A stretch of 64,000 nt of DNA, from contig NZ_CABHWW010000028.1 in the NCBI RefSeq assembly GCF_902170305.1, forward strand, positions 248,001 to 312,000, written 5' to 3'. The DNA is from Yersinia alsatica. Lineage in GTDB: Bacteria; Pseudomonadota; Gammaproteobacteria; Enterobacterales; Enterobacteriaceae. Below the pieces are notes generated by a model. That model did not search any database. It worked only from the letters and a program-made list of their open reading frames with translations, and was not told where the DNA came from. This document shows, one piece after another, positions 39,326 through 49,105 of this stretch (the stretch's first letter is position 1; each line of letters starts with the position of its first letter). The translations under genes were made by a program, and so were the position numbers.

Positions 39326-39439
39326 TAAAGGCAGTATACAATTCCACGGGCTTGGGTGCCATGTTATGCAGGGATTGTCGGTTTAGGCCGCAGAAATGGA
39401 AAGTGGAAAATAGCCGGTGATAATATCAAATGAACCTAT

Positions 39440-39862
39440 TCAGCCGGCTTGTTCATCAAACCAACTTTCCAGAATGATGACTGCGGAAGCCGCGTCGACA
39501 CTGCCTTTATCCAGAGCACGATAGCCCCCGCTATCAAACAAATTAGCGCGTGCTTCAACAGTGCTAAGACGTTCATCCTGTAAGGCTATCTGTACACCAA
39601 ATCGGCCATGCAGACGGTTAGCAAATCGACGTGCGCGCGCCGTTAGTGGCTGCTCGGTGCCATCCATATTCAATGGCAGCCCGACAACGACTAAATCTGG
39701 TTGCCACTCTTTCAGCAGTTTTTCGACTTTTTGCCAGTCCGGAGTGCCATCTTGAGCTTTAAATGATGTCAGTGCTCTGGCGGTGCCAGTGACTTCCTGA
39801 CCGATGGCCACACCGATACTTTTAGTCCCAAAATCAAAGGCAACAATCGTGCGATTAGCCAT
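39440..39862 (-). CDS. ruvX: YqgF/RuvX RNase H-like protein
   Basis: The 140-residue protein has the RNase H-like fold motif [13 protein letters not shown], the middle [11 protein letters not shown] and a C-terminal [10 protein letters not shown] with DAASA. It is thought to act on 5' ends of 16S rRNA precursors or on Holliday junctions. The start codon shares one base with the yqgE stop (TGATG), so translation is coupled. Confidence 0.94.
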   Translation of the reverse strand: MANRTIVAFDFGTKSIGVAIGQEVTGTARALTSFKAQDGTPDWQKVEKLLKEWQPDLVVVGLPLNMDGTEQPLTARARRFANRLHGRFGVQIALQDERLSTVEARANLFDSGGYRALDKGSVDAASAVIILESWFDEQAG

Positions 39863-40425
39863 CAGGCGTGTCCTGCTTGCGGAGCAATGTTAAAGATATT
39901 TATGCCCAATTTATTGGCTGCGGCTTGCCAACGTTCAGCAATAGGGGTGTGAAACAGAATTTGGGTATCTGCTTCAATGGTCAACCAGGCGTTATCCAGC
40001 AATTCCTGTTCTAATTGCCCCTGCTGCCAGCCCGCATAACCTAGTGCTACCAGCAGATTTTTAGGCTGTTCCGGTGTTCCTAACGTCTCCAATACATCTT
40101 TGGAGGTGGTTATCATGGTATCTGATGAGATAGGGATACTGGAGCCGAAACCTTCCCGTGGCGAGTGCAGGATAAACCCGCGATCTTCTGCCAGTGGGCC
40201 ACCCGCCAATACCGGTTTATCCAGTCGAATTGCCGGGTCTCGTGGCGATGGGGTGATTTTCAGCTTTTTCAGCACCGTCTCTACGGTGAACTGGTCCATA
40301 GGTTTGTTAATCACCAAACCCATCGCACCCTCTTCGTTATGTTCACAGATATAGATAACTGAGCGCATAAATTGAGGGTCCTGCAGTGAAGGCATAGCTA
40401 TAAGAAAATGATGCTGTAAATTCAT
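39862..40425 (-). CDS. yqgE: YqgE/AlgH family protein (DUF179)
   Basis: The 187-residue protein matches E. coli Yqg[20 protein letters not shown] at the start, [12 protein letters not shown], and [13 protein letters not shown]. The function is unknown, with links to transcription control in Pseudomonas (AlgH). In E. coli gshB-yqgE-ruvX is one transcript; here a 3.4-kb autotransporter gene lies between gshB and yqgE, so yqgE-ruvX must use another promoter. Confidence 0.93.
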   Translation of the reverse strand: MNLQHHFLIAMPSLQDPQFMRSVIYICEHNEEGAMGLVINKPMDQFTVETVLKKLKITPSPRDPAIRLDKPVLAGGPLAEDRGFILHSPREGFGSSIPISSDTMITTSKDVLETLGTPEQPKNLLVALGYAGWQQGQLEQELLDNAWLTIEADTQILFHTPIAERWQAAANKLGINIFNIAPQAGHA

Positions 40426-40549
40426 TATATTATATAGGGGATTCGCTGAGTTAATGGATGAACTGATGTCAGTATGCGGATAAATGAGGATAAAGTCACG
40501 GGGGGAGCGCTCAGAGAAACGCCACCCCCACTTTTATTGCTGGGTAAGA

Positions 40550-43500
40550 TTAGAAGCTGTAGCTGATACCGACATTTGCCGTGACCGGGGATGAGATATT
40601 CTTGCCCTTGGCGAATTTCACTTCCGAAGTCACTGAAATATTCTTGCTCAACTGGGCATTCATCCCCAGCCCTACATTGGCGCGGGTGCCAGACAGATCA
40701 TTACTAAATTGTTCATTGTTAATCACCATCTTGTTACCTTTCGCAAATTCCTGATCCACTGATAACGTGGTGTAAGGCTTGATAGAGACACCATTTTTCA
40801 GGTTAATTTGGTAACCGGTATTCACGCCAACAGTGCCGATAACTGAGCGGTTACCTTTGCTCTGCGCCTTCATGCCGTTGGATAACTGATAGTCACTGTC
40901 AAAGCCATTGAAGCCGCTGATACCTGCATAAGGTGTCACGGTTAATGCGCCGTGCTCGATGTTTTTACCGGCTTTAATGGCCAGACCCAAACCTGTAAAC
41001 TTCGCGTTGCCTTTTGCTGTGTCTGCACCACGCATCTCCACATTAACATCCTGGCTAAATTGGTTGCCTTTCAGCACGCCGTTAACAAAGTAACCGCTGC
41101 GGTGCTGATACAGGGCATAAGCCCCCAGTGCATAGCTATCCACTTTGCCAGAGCTTTGATAATCCGTTTTAATTGATGAATTGCTGTGACTAAAAAAGCC
41201 ACCCAGTGTCATGCTGCCGTTATCCATCTCGGCGGTTTTATCTGCGCCCAGTGTTACGCCGTTTAAGGTTTGATTAAAGTTGGTCGCGGTACCATTAACC
41301 TTAAAACTGTTGTTCAGGTAAGTCAGCCAGATGCCATCTTCATGAGAGAAGGTCGCCAGCCGGTCCAGACGGTTATTCACGGAACTCAGTTCGGCATTAA
41401 AAATGACCGGGCTGGTGTTCGCCACTGCCAAAATACCGGCAGTGCTGGCCGTCAGTTTGTGAGTATCGGCCACTAACCGGAAGGTGCCGTTACCATTATC
41501 TATCAGGTCGTATTGGTAGTTACCCTGGCTGGTTTTGCGGTTGAGCTTAAAGCTGGCATTACTGCCGTTGCCGGTCTGGATAACATTCAGGTTGGTTGGC
41601 GTGGCACCACTGTCCTGAATTTCAATATCAAAGCTGCCGTCAGCTTTACCGATTACCTGAATAGGTGCGCCGGTGGCATTGCTCAGAGTGTTCAGCTTAA
41701 AGTGGCCTTTGCCGCTCAGGGTGCCCATTTTCAGTTGGGTATTGCTGGCTACCTGAGTTAAATCGACAGTCCCGCCATTCAGCACCACTGACTTAAAACT
41801 GTGGTGCGGGCTTTGCGGTGCAGCAGCGGCACGGGCGATACTGCGCTTAGTGCGCAAACCTGTGGCTTCTTCTGGCTCGGCGGCAAAAAATGTCATCTGC
41901 CCAGCCAGAGTCAGGTCGGTATTAGCGGTGTTAGCGCCAGCAGCAATATTGATAATGCTGCTTTTATCCGCCTTCAGCGCACCCGATACCATCGCACTAT
42001 TAGCGATACTCAGTGCGGATTCATGCAGTTCAGCGCCATTTAATGAGCCGAAAGCTTTCACCATGCCACGGGTTGTTTTTACATCACGGGCCTGAGCGCC
42101 GTCCAATAAATCAAAGGAGCCGCCGTGCATAGTCAATGAGTTAATGATACCGCCATCAGCCGCAATGATTTTACCGGCGCTAACCATATTGCTGGCCGTA
42201 CCGCCATTAACCACTACTGCCTCGCCACCTTTGGCGATATTGGCATTAACGGAAAGGGCATCAGTGCCGTTGACGATAAGTACACCGCCCGTAAGGATGT
42301 TTGTCCCGGTGTCAGTACCGGCTTCGTTGTACAACATGCCCGATACCTGAGTGTTGGCCATGTTAGCGTCTTTACTGTTCAGCATCGCCATGGCACGGGT
42401 GTTAATCGTCATGCCTTTGGTCTGGGTCTGGTCAGAGATCAGCACCCCTGGATTCAGTGAGTTGGGATCGACAATGTAATCACCACTATACAAGGTGGCT
42501 TCGTCACCATAAATCACGGCATTTTCAGAGACGGCGCTGCCGGTCAGAATATATTTGCCGTCAGCTAAGACGACAGTGCCGATATCCGTGCCCGAGTCAT
42601 TGGTTAGGGTGCCGTTTTCAACGACGGTATTTTCCGCCAGGGAGCCAGTTTCCAGATCTACTTTGCCGTCGTCAGTGATAACACTGCCTTTGGCTACACC
42701 ACCGGCTAGCACCTTTTGAGTGCCACCGTTAATTTTGGCATCCAGTGTGCTGGCATCTTTCGCTACTGTTAAAGCCTCGTTTTTCGCGGCGGATAAATCG
42801 ATTTCATCTTGCTCTGTAGCAACCATGCTGCCTTTTGCTTTCTCAAGGTCGCGTTGCACTTTTAATGCGGCATTTCTTGCAGTTTGAGCATCAGCGAGTG
42901 TCTGTGCATAGTTATTCTTTTCGTTTTCTGCTGTTTTAAATGCATTTTCCGCGTTGCTGCGTGCAAAAACGGTATCGCCCACTTTGTCAGTTGCGACTTT
43001 ATAGTCGGCATCGATAGCATTTTTTTGCTGCAATTTAGAGTTTTTTTCTTCTTCAAGTGTGGCGAGTTGTTTGCTTGACTCTTCTAGCAATGCTTGGGCT
43101 TCTTTTTGCGCCTGCTTCGCTAATACGATCTCTTTCTGGGCTTGTTCAATGGTTGAATTGTGCTTGATGATTGCATTGCTATGTAACGTTTTATCCGCAA
43201 TGGCTGCATCAATCTCTTCTTGTGTGTTCTCCATCCGCCAGTTTGTCGTTCTAATGGTTGTTTGTGCGTTGATTAACTTGTCGGCTTCAGCTTTAAACAG
43301 ACCTTCATACGATTTCTTTTCAGCACTATCAGTGGTGGCTCTGAACTTTTCCAGATAGTCAGCTCTAGCTATCTCTGCCTGCTGACTATCACTTTTAGCT
43401 TGCTGTAGAGTTGACTGTAATTGTGCCATCTCGGTAGTTTTTGTATTTAGGGTCTCTTCAGCTTGTTGTAATTTGTTTTCTGCTGCTGCTTTCGCCTTAG

Positions 43501-43987
43501 TGTTCAAATCCAAAGGCATACTTGCGTTATAGAGTTGGTTATCCGCGTTGTCTTTAATCTGTTGAGCTGAAGCTATCGCCTGTTCTGTGATTGCTTTTTT
43601 TTCGTCCAGGGCAGCGATACTGCTTTTGATCTCTTTTGATGATGCCAAGTGATTAGCTAACTGGGCTTTGACCTCATTTTCTAACTGAGTGGCATTGTCC
43701 AGTTGTTGTTGTTTCTCTTTTATTTTCACATCCAAGACATCAGCCTTGGCCTTTATACCGGCAAATCTTTTGATTGCTGATTGAGCTTGTTTTTTAGCTT
43801 TCTCCATTTCTTCGGTGGCATTAGCTACTGTATCGGTAATGTCTTGTTCTACCGTGGTCACGATATCAACGTCACTGCTATTCGCAATAGGGATACCAGC
43901 ATTAGCGAAAGCATTACCGGAAACTAAATAAGAGACAATAAGTGATAATGGCAATACACGAGTATGCAATACAGTTTGCTTTTTCAT
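40550..43987 (-). CDS. AIDA-type autotransporter with long coiled-coil head
   Basis: A 1145-residue type Va autotransporter. It has a signal peptide (about 1-29, ending NAFA), then a long region (about 45-430) rich in Ala, Glu, Lys and Gln with heptad spacing, typical of coiled coil, and then a Gly/Ala/Asn-rich passenger with AIDA-like beta-helix turns (about 435-740, for example GGTQKVLAGGVAKGSVI). A pertactin-like linker follows, and a C-terminal beta-barrel (about 880-1145) ends in the outer-membrane signature ISYSF. A basic Arg-rich part (TGLRTKRSIARAAAA, about 725-740) could be a cleavage site. It is probably an adhesin. It splits the conserved gshB-yqgE pair, and a diverged AT-rich region precedes it. 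Confidence 0.9.
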   Translation of the reverse strand: MKKQTVLHTRVLPLSLIVSYLVSGNAFANAGIPIANSSDVDIVTTVEQDITDTVANATEEMEKAKKQAQSAIKRFAGIKAKADVLDVKIKEKQQQLDNATQLENEVKAQLANHLASSKEIKSSIAALDEKKAITEQAIASAQQIKDNADNQLYNASMPLDLNTKAKAAAENKLQQAEETLNTKTTEMAQLQSTLQQAKSDSQQAEIARADYLEKFRATTDSAEKKSYEGLFKAEADKLINAQTTIRTTNWRMENTQEEIDAAIADKTLHSNAIIKHNSTIEQAQKEIVLAKQAQKEAQALLEESSKQLATLEEEKNSKLQQKNAIDADYKVATDKVGDTVFARSNAENAFKTAENEKNNYAQTLADAQTARNAALKVQRDLEKAKGSMVATEQDEIDLSAAKNEALTVAKDASTLDAKINGGTQKVLAGGVAKGSVITDDGKVDLETGSLAENTVVENGTLTNDSGTDIGTVVLADGKYILTGSAVSENAVIYGDEATLYSGDYIVDPNSLNPGVLISDQTQTKGMTINTRAMAMLNSKDANMANTQVSGMLYNEAGTDTGTNILTGGVLIVNGTDALSVNANIAKGGEAVVVNGGTASNMVSAGKIIAADGGIINSLTMHGGSFDLLDGAQARDVKTTRGMVKAFGSLNGAELHESALSIANSAMVSGALKADKSSIINIAAGANTANTDLTLAGQMTFFAAEPEEATGLRTKRSIARAAAAPQSPHHSFKSVVLNGGTVDLTQVASNTQLKMGTLSGKGHFKLNTLSNATGAPIQVIGKADGSFDIEIQDSGATPTNLNVIQTGNGSNASFKLNRKTSQGNYQYDLIDNGNGTFRLVADTHKLTASTAGILAVANTSPVIFNAELSSVNNRLDRLATFSHEDGIWLTYLNNSFKVNGTATNFNQTLNGVTLGADKTAEMDNGSMTLGGFFSHSNSSIKTDYQSSGKVDSYALGAYALYQHRSGYFVNGVLKGNQFSQDVNVEMRGADTAKGNAKFTGLGLAIKAGKNIEHGALTVTPYAGISGFNGFDSDYQLSNGMKAQSKGNRSVIGTVGVNTGYQINLKNGVSIKPYTTLSVDQEFAKGNKMVINNEQFSNDLSGTRANVGLGMNAQLSKNISVTSEVKFAKGKNISSPVTANVGISYSF

Positions 43988-44552
43988 GGTTTCGTTTAAT
44001 CCTGATTTAAAGATATTAAATATAATAGGGAGGATTGCTTAACAATCGATGCGGCAAAGATATAGGTTAAAAATAACCCACTCAACACGTTGCTCGTGTG
44101 CTACAGAATTTGTTTTTTGTATTTAATGTTTTTTTAATATTTTTTTTCAGGATTAATTCTCGATTGTGACATCATGGCTGTTAGTTTTAATGTTGATTAA
44201 AATATTGATTTTATTTGTTTATTTTTCATTTCGTGCAGGTGGTTGCTATATCAGAGGTGAAAAGTGTTCTTTCATTTAAGTTCTGTGTCTATATGGAATT
44301 AAAAGAACATTAAAAGTGAGCTTTAAAATAAAATCACTGAGGTGTTGTTGTTGATTCAGACATTATTCTCAATAAAACCGAGAATATTTCCTAGAAAGTA
44401 ATCATGCTGAATCAGTCTTTTTATTTATTAAAAATTACGATGGGGTATTAGTAGGCTATTTTTTCTTAATTAAATATAGAATATTTCCTAGAAAGAAATT
44501 TTAACTCTGTGTTTATATTTAGATGCTTATGATGCTGCAAATTACAGGGGGC
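43988..44552. other. AT-rich region before the autotransporter
   Basis: About 560 strongly AT-rich bases with no coding sequence. They must hold the autotransporter promoter and include a direct repeat of 18 bases at 44381 and 44478. The composition points to silencing by H-NS-like proteins and to horizontal origin, both inference. Confidence 0.5.
44381..44495. repeat. two 18-base direct repeats upstream of the autotransporter
   Basis: AGAATATTTCCTAGAAAG occurs identically at 44381-44398 and 44478-44495, 97 bases apart. Each copy holds the dyad TTTC-CTA-GAAA, so it could be a pair of operator sites. They lie about 400 and 490 bases from the start codon. Confidence 0.6.
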
Positions 44553-44625
44553 TTGGGGAAGAACCCGAATCACTTACCGGAGTAAGCTCATCGGGATTGA
44601 CTGCAACTTCAATTTCTTTGGAGAG
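44553..44625. repeat. partial ERIC-like core after gshB
   Basis: GAACCCGAATCACTTACC and GAGTAAGCTCATCGGGATT form the ERIC core; the long end arms are mostly missing. It ends just before the gshB stop codon at 44631. Confidence 0.65.
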
Positions 44626-44630
44626 GCGAA

Positions 44631-45590
44631 TTACGCTTTTTTATTAGCCAAACGAACTTCAATGGCATCCATCAGCATGCCGGTAATAGAAACATCCGGG
44701 AAGGCGGCTTCAATCTCGCGTATACAGGTTGGGCTGGTAACGTTAATTTCAGTTAGACGATCACCGATAATATCCAATCCGACAAAAATCAGGCCTTTCT
44801 GCTTCAGCACCGGAGCCACCGCACGGGCAATTTTCCAGTCACTTTCACTGAGTGGGCGAGCTTCACCGCGGCCACCAGCGGCCAGATTACCGCGAGTTTC
44901 ACCCTGAGCCGGGATACGCGCCAGGCAGTAAGGCACCGGTTCGCCATCCACTACCAACACCCGTTTATCACCCTCTTTAATGGCGGGCAGGAAGTTTTGT
45001 GCCATACAGAAGCGGCTACCCAGTTCGGTCAGGGTCTCAATAATAACGGATAGATTAGGATCATCCTGCTTCACGCGGAATATCGACGTACCGCCCATAC
45101 CATCCAAAGGTTTAAGGATAATGTCGCCATGTTCCTGATGGAATTTGCGGATGTGCTCTTTACTGCGACTCACCAGCGTATCTGGGGTCAGCTCTGAGAA
45201 CCACGCGGTAAACAGCTTCTCGTTACAGTCGCGCAGACTCTGTGGCTTATTTACCACCAGCGTACCTTTATCTTCCGCGCGTTCCAGAATATAGGTGGCG
45301 TAGATGAATTCAGTATCAAATGGAGGATCTTTGCGCATTAAAATGACATCAAGGTCATGCAGCGGCAGATCTTGCTCCGCACCAAAACTGAACCAGCTCT
45401 CTTTGTCTTGCTTCACACTCAGCAGGCGGGTGCGGGCGCGACCATCGCCACCACGCAGATAAAGGTCCCCCATCTCCATATAATGCAGTTCCCAACCACG
45501 GCGCTGTGCTTCCAACAGCATAGCGAAGCTGGAGTCTTTCTTAATATTAATGGACGAGATTGGGTCCATTACGATGCCGAGCTTGATCAT
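44631..45590 (-). CDS. gshB: glutathione synthetase
   Basis: The 319-residue ATP-grasp enzyme joins gamma-glutamylcysteine and glycine. Motifs are VMDPISSINIKKDSS at the N-terminus, ILKPLDGMGGTSIFRV (nucleotide-binding loop) and LTEINVTSPTCIREIE (metal and substrate binding). The length matches E. coli GshB (316). The gene follows rsmE with a 25-base gap, as in E. coli. Confidence 0.96.
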   Translation of the reverse strand: MIKLGIVMDPISSINIKKDSSFAMLLEAQRRGWELHYMEMGDLYLRGGDGRARTRLLSVKQDKESWFSFGAEQDLPLHDLDVILMRKDPPFDTEFIYATYILERAEDKGTLVVNKPQSLRDCNEKLFTAWFSELTPDTLVSRSKEHIRKFHQEHGDIILKPLDGMGGTSIFRVKQDDPNLSVIIETLTELGSRFCMAQNFLPAIKEGDKRVLVVDGEPVPYCLARIPAQGETRGNLAAGGRGEARPLSESDWKIARAVAPVLKQKGLIFVGLDIIGDRLTEINVTSPTCIREIEAAFPDVSITGMLMDAIEVRLANKKA

Positions 45591-45615
45591 TATTCTCTCC
45601 TAATGGGAACGAAAT

Positions 45616-46347
45616 TTATCCCAGATCGCCAAACCGCACCTGCAAAGCAGTGATGGCGGTAAGGGCGGTAGTTTCGGTACGCAAAACGCGCGGTCCTAGC
45701 AGGATATCAGTAAATCCAAGGCGCGAGGTCATGGCAATTTCATCAGCAGAGAGGCCGCCTTCCGGGCCAATCAGCAAACGTACTTTATTGAGTGATGCGG
45801 GAAGGGTATTAATGCTGTTGCTGGCGCGTGGGTGCAGGTTGAGTTTCAGACTGTCATCTTGCTCCGCGCACCAGTCAGAGAGCTGCATGGCTTCGCGAAT
45901 TTCTGGCACAGTATTGCGGCCACATTGCTCGCAGGCGGCGATAGCAATCTTTTGCCATTGCTGAATTTTCTTCGCCAGACGTTCGCCATCCAGCTTAACG
46001 CCGCAGCGCTCAGAAAACAGCGGAGTAATCACGTTGACACCCAGTTCAATGGATTTTTGTACCGTAAACTCCATTTTCTCCCCGCGGGAAATCACCTGGC
46101 CTAAATGCAGATTCAAGGGAGATTCACGATCTTCTTGTTGCCCTTCAGCCAGCCGGACAATCAGGTTTTTTTTATCGACCCGAATGATTTCAGCCGCGAA
46201 TACCTGATTACTACCATCAAATAATTGCAGGCTTTGTCCTTCGCCCATACGCAGTACGCGGCCCACGTGATTGGCTGCTTCGTCGCTCAGCGCCAGTTCG
46301 GTATTTGCCTGCAAAGGCTGCGGATGATAAATGCGGGGTATGCGCAT
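45616..46347 (-). CDS. rsmE: 16S rRNA m3U1498 methyltransferase
   Basis: The 243-residue SPOUT enzyme methylates U1498 of 16S rRNA. An N-terminal PUA-like part ([12 protein letters not shown] ... NHVGRVLRM) precedes the trefoil-knot SAM site ([29 protein letters not shown]). It lies between endA and gshB in one direction. Confidence 0.95.
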   Translation of the reverse strand: MRIPRIYHPQPLQANTELALSDEAANHVGRVLRMGEGQSLQLFDGSNQVFAAEIIRVDKKNLIVRLAEGQQEDRESPLNLHLGQVISRGEKMEFTVQKSIELGVNVITPLFSERCGVKLDGERLAKKIQQWQKIAIAACEQCGRNTVPEIREAMQLSDWCAEQDDSLKLNLHPRASNSINTLPASLNKVRLLIGPEGGLSADEIAMTSRLGFTDILLGPRVLRTETTALTAITALQVRFGDLG

Positions 46348-46388
46348 GAGTTAGGTCCCGAAACGAAAATATTGACCAGTATACTAGA

Positions 46389-47096
46389 TTAGCCTTTTTG
46401 CTGCTGGCAAGCCTGTTGTACATAAGGGTTATGATTCCCTTGTGCTTTTGCCACTCGCTCGTCACGCTGGCACTCCCATTGAGTGACAGGATACTGACGA
46501 TTCCAGACATCAAACAGTTTGCTTTGCTGACTGGAAAGCCGCAATTGATATTGGTCGCGCATATAAAAGTAGGTACGTGCTATTGCCCCGCGTGACCGTG
46601 CTGGTGGTTCTGCTAGTTTGTTTTTGAAGTCGACCTTCATCTCACATTGACCATATTGGCCATTGCCACCATTCCATTGGGAATACATGAAGTTATTGCG
46701 ATCACCATTGACCTCGCCAATAGCCGGTTGCAGGTTATGCAAATCAGTTTCTATCTGGCGATAGATCGGATCTTTAGCACAATTCTTGCGCCCACCTTGT
46801 TGCCAGCATTGGCGTTGATGGCCAAATTGCCAGGCTGGGACCACGTGCTCCCATTCAATCCGTGCTGCACGTTGGGCATTTTTTCTCGGTTGATAGCCGC
46901 AACTTTTCAGGTTTGGAATACCTTTTTTGCCTTGCCAGTCAATCTTGCAGCCGCAATAAAAGCTGCCGGGTGCATCTTGGTTAATTTTCGCGGCGACCGT
47001 TTTGGCTTGGGAAAAGTTATTAATGCTTTGGCTGTAGCCAGGGAGAGCCAGCAGTGGGGAGGATAAAACCAGCAAGAACAAAAGTTTGCGTAACAT
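46389..47096 (-). CDS. endA: periplasmic DNA endonuclease I
   Basis: The 235-residue nuclease has a signal peptide (about 1-22) and is exported to the periplasm. The beta-beta-alpha metal nuclease motif is [12 protein letters not shown]; eight cysteines, including the YCGCKIDW pair, probably form disulfides. [18 protein letters not shown] is the second conserved block. The length equals E. coli EndA (235). Confidence 0.95.
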   Translation of the reverse strand: MLRKLLFLLVLSSPLLALPGYSQSINNFSQAKTVAAKINQDAPGSFYCGCKIDWQGKKGIPNLKSCGYQPRKNAQRAARIEWEHVVPAWQFGHQRQCWQQGGRKNCAKDPIYRQIETDLHNLQPAIGEVNGDRNNFMYSQWNGGNGQYGQCEMKVDFKNKLAEPPARSRGAIARTYFYMRDQYQLRLSSQQSKLFDVWNRQYPVTQWECQRDERVAKAQGNHNPYVQQACQQQKG

Positions 47097-47193
47097 ATCT
47101 CAAAACAGCCTGATGATGAAAAGCAGGCAGGTTATAGATAATGATTATGGATAGCAAGTTAACGTGCTGTTTTATAACAAGTAACGATAATTA

Positions 47194-47706
47194 CTAACAG
47201 TTTTTCACAGCTATAAATTGCAGCTTTTCGCCACATTGTCGGCAGCGATATTCGCTCTCGCCGCGCTGCACTTTATTGTGGCGGCGAATGGTTAAAGCGT
47301 GCTGCTGGCATTTGCATTGATAATTGAAGGTCTTACTGCGTACTGAGGTCACTTCAAATTGATGAGTGCGGCTAGCCGGGACTTGCAGTACGTGCTCCAT
47401 CATCCAGCGCCACTCTTTGCCATGGGGGGCAACACGGCCAAATTGACGATAAACCAGCAAATGTGCCAGTTCATGGGGCACAACTTCATCAATAAAAGGT
47501 TGTTGATTTTCTAGTAACAACACGGGGTTAAGGCGAATCTCGAACGATTGCAGATAGGCGCTACCCGCGCTGGTACCACGTTGATGATAGTTGATTTTTG
47601 GCTCCGGATAATGGGTGCCAAGATGCTGATTTGCCAGCTGTAATTTATGGCGTAAACAGCGCATAACCGCTTGCTGTAGCGCGATGGGGATTCTTAATGA
47701 ACTCAT
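47194..47706 (-). CDS. sprT: SprT-like metallopeptidase
   Basis: The 170-residue protein has the zinc peptidase motif H78-E-L-A-H82 and a C-terminal zinc ribbon with C-x-C and C-x2-C pairs (CKCQQH, CRQCGE). SprT homologues resemble the domain that cleaves DNA-protein crosslinks in eukaryotic Spartan; the bacterial role is unclear. In E. coli it lies between galP and endA; here endA is beside it, but galP is replaced by a sulfur-type operon. Confidence 0.93.
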   Translation of the reverse strand: MSSLRIPIALQQAVMRCLRHKLQLANQHLGTHYPEPKINYHQRGTSAGSAYLQSFEIRLNPVLLLENQQPFIDEVVPHELAHLLVYRQFGRVAPHGKEWRWMMEHVLQVPASRTHQFEVTSVRSKTFNYQCKCQQHALTIRRHNKVQRGESEYRCRQCGEKLQFIAVKNC

Positions 47707-47831
47707 ATTGCGGAAGAATAAAACGCCAGATATCCAGATGCAAGCGAGTAGACAGGACTATTTTTAGTTGATCATTATATAAAAACATATAATATAAAAA
47801 TATAGAATGAAAATGAATATCAGAGAAGCAA

Positions 47832-48161
47832 ATGAATGACGATAAAAGAATGAGCATAGATTTGATGAGGCTGGCGGCAGGGCAGGCTTGTGACGTACTG
47901 CGAATATTGGCAAATGAGGATCGATTGTTATTGTTATGCCAATTGAGCCAGGGAGAAAAAGCGGTTGGTGAGTTGGAGGCCGCACTAGGCATTCATCAGC
48001 CAACTCTTTCGCAGCAGCTTGGTGTGCTGCGTAGTGATGGGTTAGTGAACACTCGCCGAGAAGGCAAACGAATATTTTACTCCATCGCCGACAGCAAAAT
48101 ATTGGCGCTGCTGGAGGTTCTCTATCAGCTTTACTGCCCGCAAGAGAAGGAGGGCGTATGA
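47832..48161 (+). CDS. ArsR-family regulator of BigR/SqrR type
   Basis: The 109-residue winged-helix protein (recognition part IHQPTLSQQLGVLRSDGL) has two cysteines, Cys36 (LLLLCQLSQG) and Cys102 (LYQLYCPQE), 66 residues apart. That spacing equals the two sensor cysteines (42 and 108) of Xylella BigR, which form a disulfide or polysulfide link in the presence of sulfide. A third cysteine is at 20. The metal-binding box of ArsR itself is absent. It overlaps the next gene by four bases (ATGA), so the three genes form an operon. AT-rich direct repeats at about 47773-47805 are the likely operator region. It is a probable repressor sensing reactive sulfur. Confidence 0.85.
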   Translation: MNDDKRMSIDLMRLAAGQACDVLRILANEDRLLLLCQLSQGEKAVGELEAALGIHQPTLSQQLGVLRSDGLVNTRREGKRIFYSIADSKILALLEVLYQLYCPQEKEGV

Positions 48162-48592
48162 CTATCGATTGGGCCAACTTTACCCCCTATAGCGCATTGG
48201 CGGGTGGGGCATTATTGGGCGCAGCTGCAACTATCTTATGGCTCTGGAATGGCCGTATTGCTGGTATTAGTGGCATCTTGGGGGGATTGTTACCGCCAAA
48301 ACGTGGGGATAATAATGCCTGGCGGGCTGCTTTCATCATCGGCTTGATTATTTCTCCTCTGGTTTATTCACTCTTTGCCGTGCTACCGATTATCCAGATC
48401 GAAGCCGACTTGCCCACGCTGGTAGTGGCTGGATTGCTGGTAGGCATCGGAACGCGCTATGGCGCTGGCTGCACCAGTGGGCATGGGGTCTGTGGATTGG
48501 CGCGCTTTTCGCCGCGCTCACTGGTCGCGACACTCAGTTTTATGTTCACCGGTTTTGTCACGGTATGGCTGGTTCGCCATCTATTTTCTTAG
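48158..48592 (+). CDS. YeeE/YedE family membrane protein, first subunit
   Basis: The 144-residue protein has four hydrophobic segments and the YeeE/YedE (DUF395) motif GAGCTSGHGVCGL (near residues 105-117), with cysteines that in this family handle thiosulfate or related sulfur compounds. The half-size partner follows, and together they make one full-length YeeE-like transporter. The BigR-type regulator upstream supports a role in sulfur or sulfide handling. Confidence 0.85.
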   Translation: MTIDWANFTPYSALAGGALLGAAATILWLWNGRIAGISGILGGLLPPKRGDNNAWRAAFIIGLIISPLVYSLFAVLPIIQIEADLPTLVVAGLLVGIGTRYGAGCTSGHGVCGLARFSPRSLVATLSFMFTGFVTVWLVRHLFS

Positions 48593-48618
48593 CTAATAGA
48601 ATAACTTAGGAAGGGAAT

Positions 48619-49041
48619 ATGAATTTATTTTTCTCATTGATGGCTGGGCTAATTTTTGGGCTGGGCTTGATTATTGCGGGTATGGCTAATCCGGCTAAGG
48701 TGCTTGGTTTTCTTGATATTAGTGGGGCGTGGGACCCGTCATTGGCTCTGGTGATGGCAGCGGCAGTTGTCGTTGCCACCCTAGGTTTTACTTGGGCTAA
48801 AAAGCGCAAAACCAGTTTGCTGGGGCAACCTATTCAGTTACCGATGGCGACAAACATCGATAAACGATTAATTGGCGGCAGTTTGTTATTTGGCATCGGC
48901 TGGGGGCTGGCGGGGATATGCCCTGGGCCGGCTTTGGTATTATTGGGGGCAGGGATGTATAAGGGCATCATCTTTGTTGCCGCTATGCTGGCAGGAATGG
49001 CGATATTCAGTGCTATCGAGCGCCGACGTCGGACTCAATAG
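48619..49041 (+). CDS. YeeE/YedE family membrane protein, second subunit
   Basis: The 140-residue protein has four hydrophobic segments and the partner motif GLAGICPGPALVLLGAG (near residues 95-111). It starts with GMANPAKVLGFLDI, a common start of this half. AGGAAGGG before ATG 48619 is the ribosome binding site. It ends the operon; a strong terminator follows. Confidence 0.85.
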   Translation: MNLFFSLMAGLIFGLGLIIAGMANPAKVLGFLDISGAWDPSLALVMAAAVVVATLGFTWAKKRKTSLLGQPIQLPMATNIDKRLIGGSLLFGIGWGLAGICPGPALVLLGAGMYKGIIFVAAMLAGMAIFSAIERRRRTQ

Positions 49042-49054
49042 AACCTTAGGGATA

Positions 49055-49082
49055 AAAAAAACCCGCAATGCGGGTTTTTTAT
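49055..49082. terminator. bidirectional terminator (sulfur operon and metK)
   Basis: ACCCGC pairs with GCGGGT (loop AAT), with seven or more A to the left and T to the right, so it works on both strands. It lies between the convergent operon and metK. Confidence 0.9.
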
Positions 49083-49105
49083 TATTTAAATTCCGACGCT
49101 GAAAT

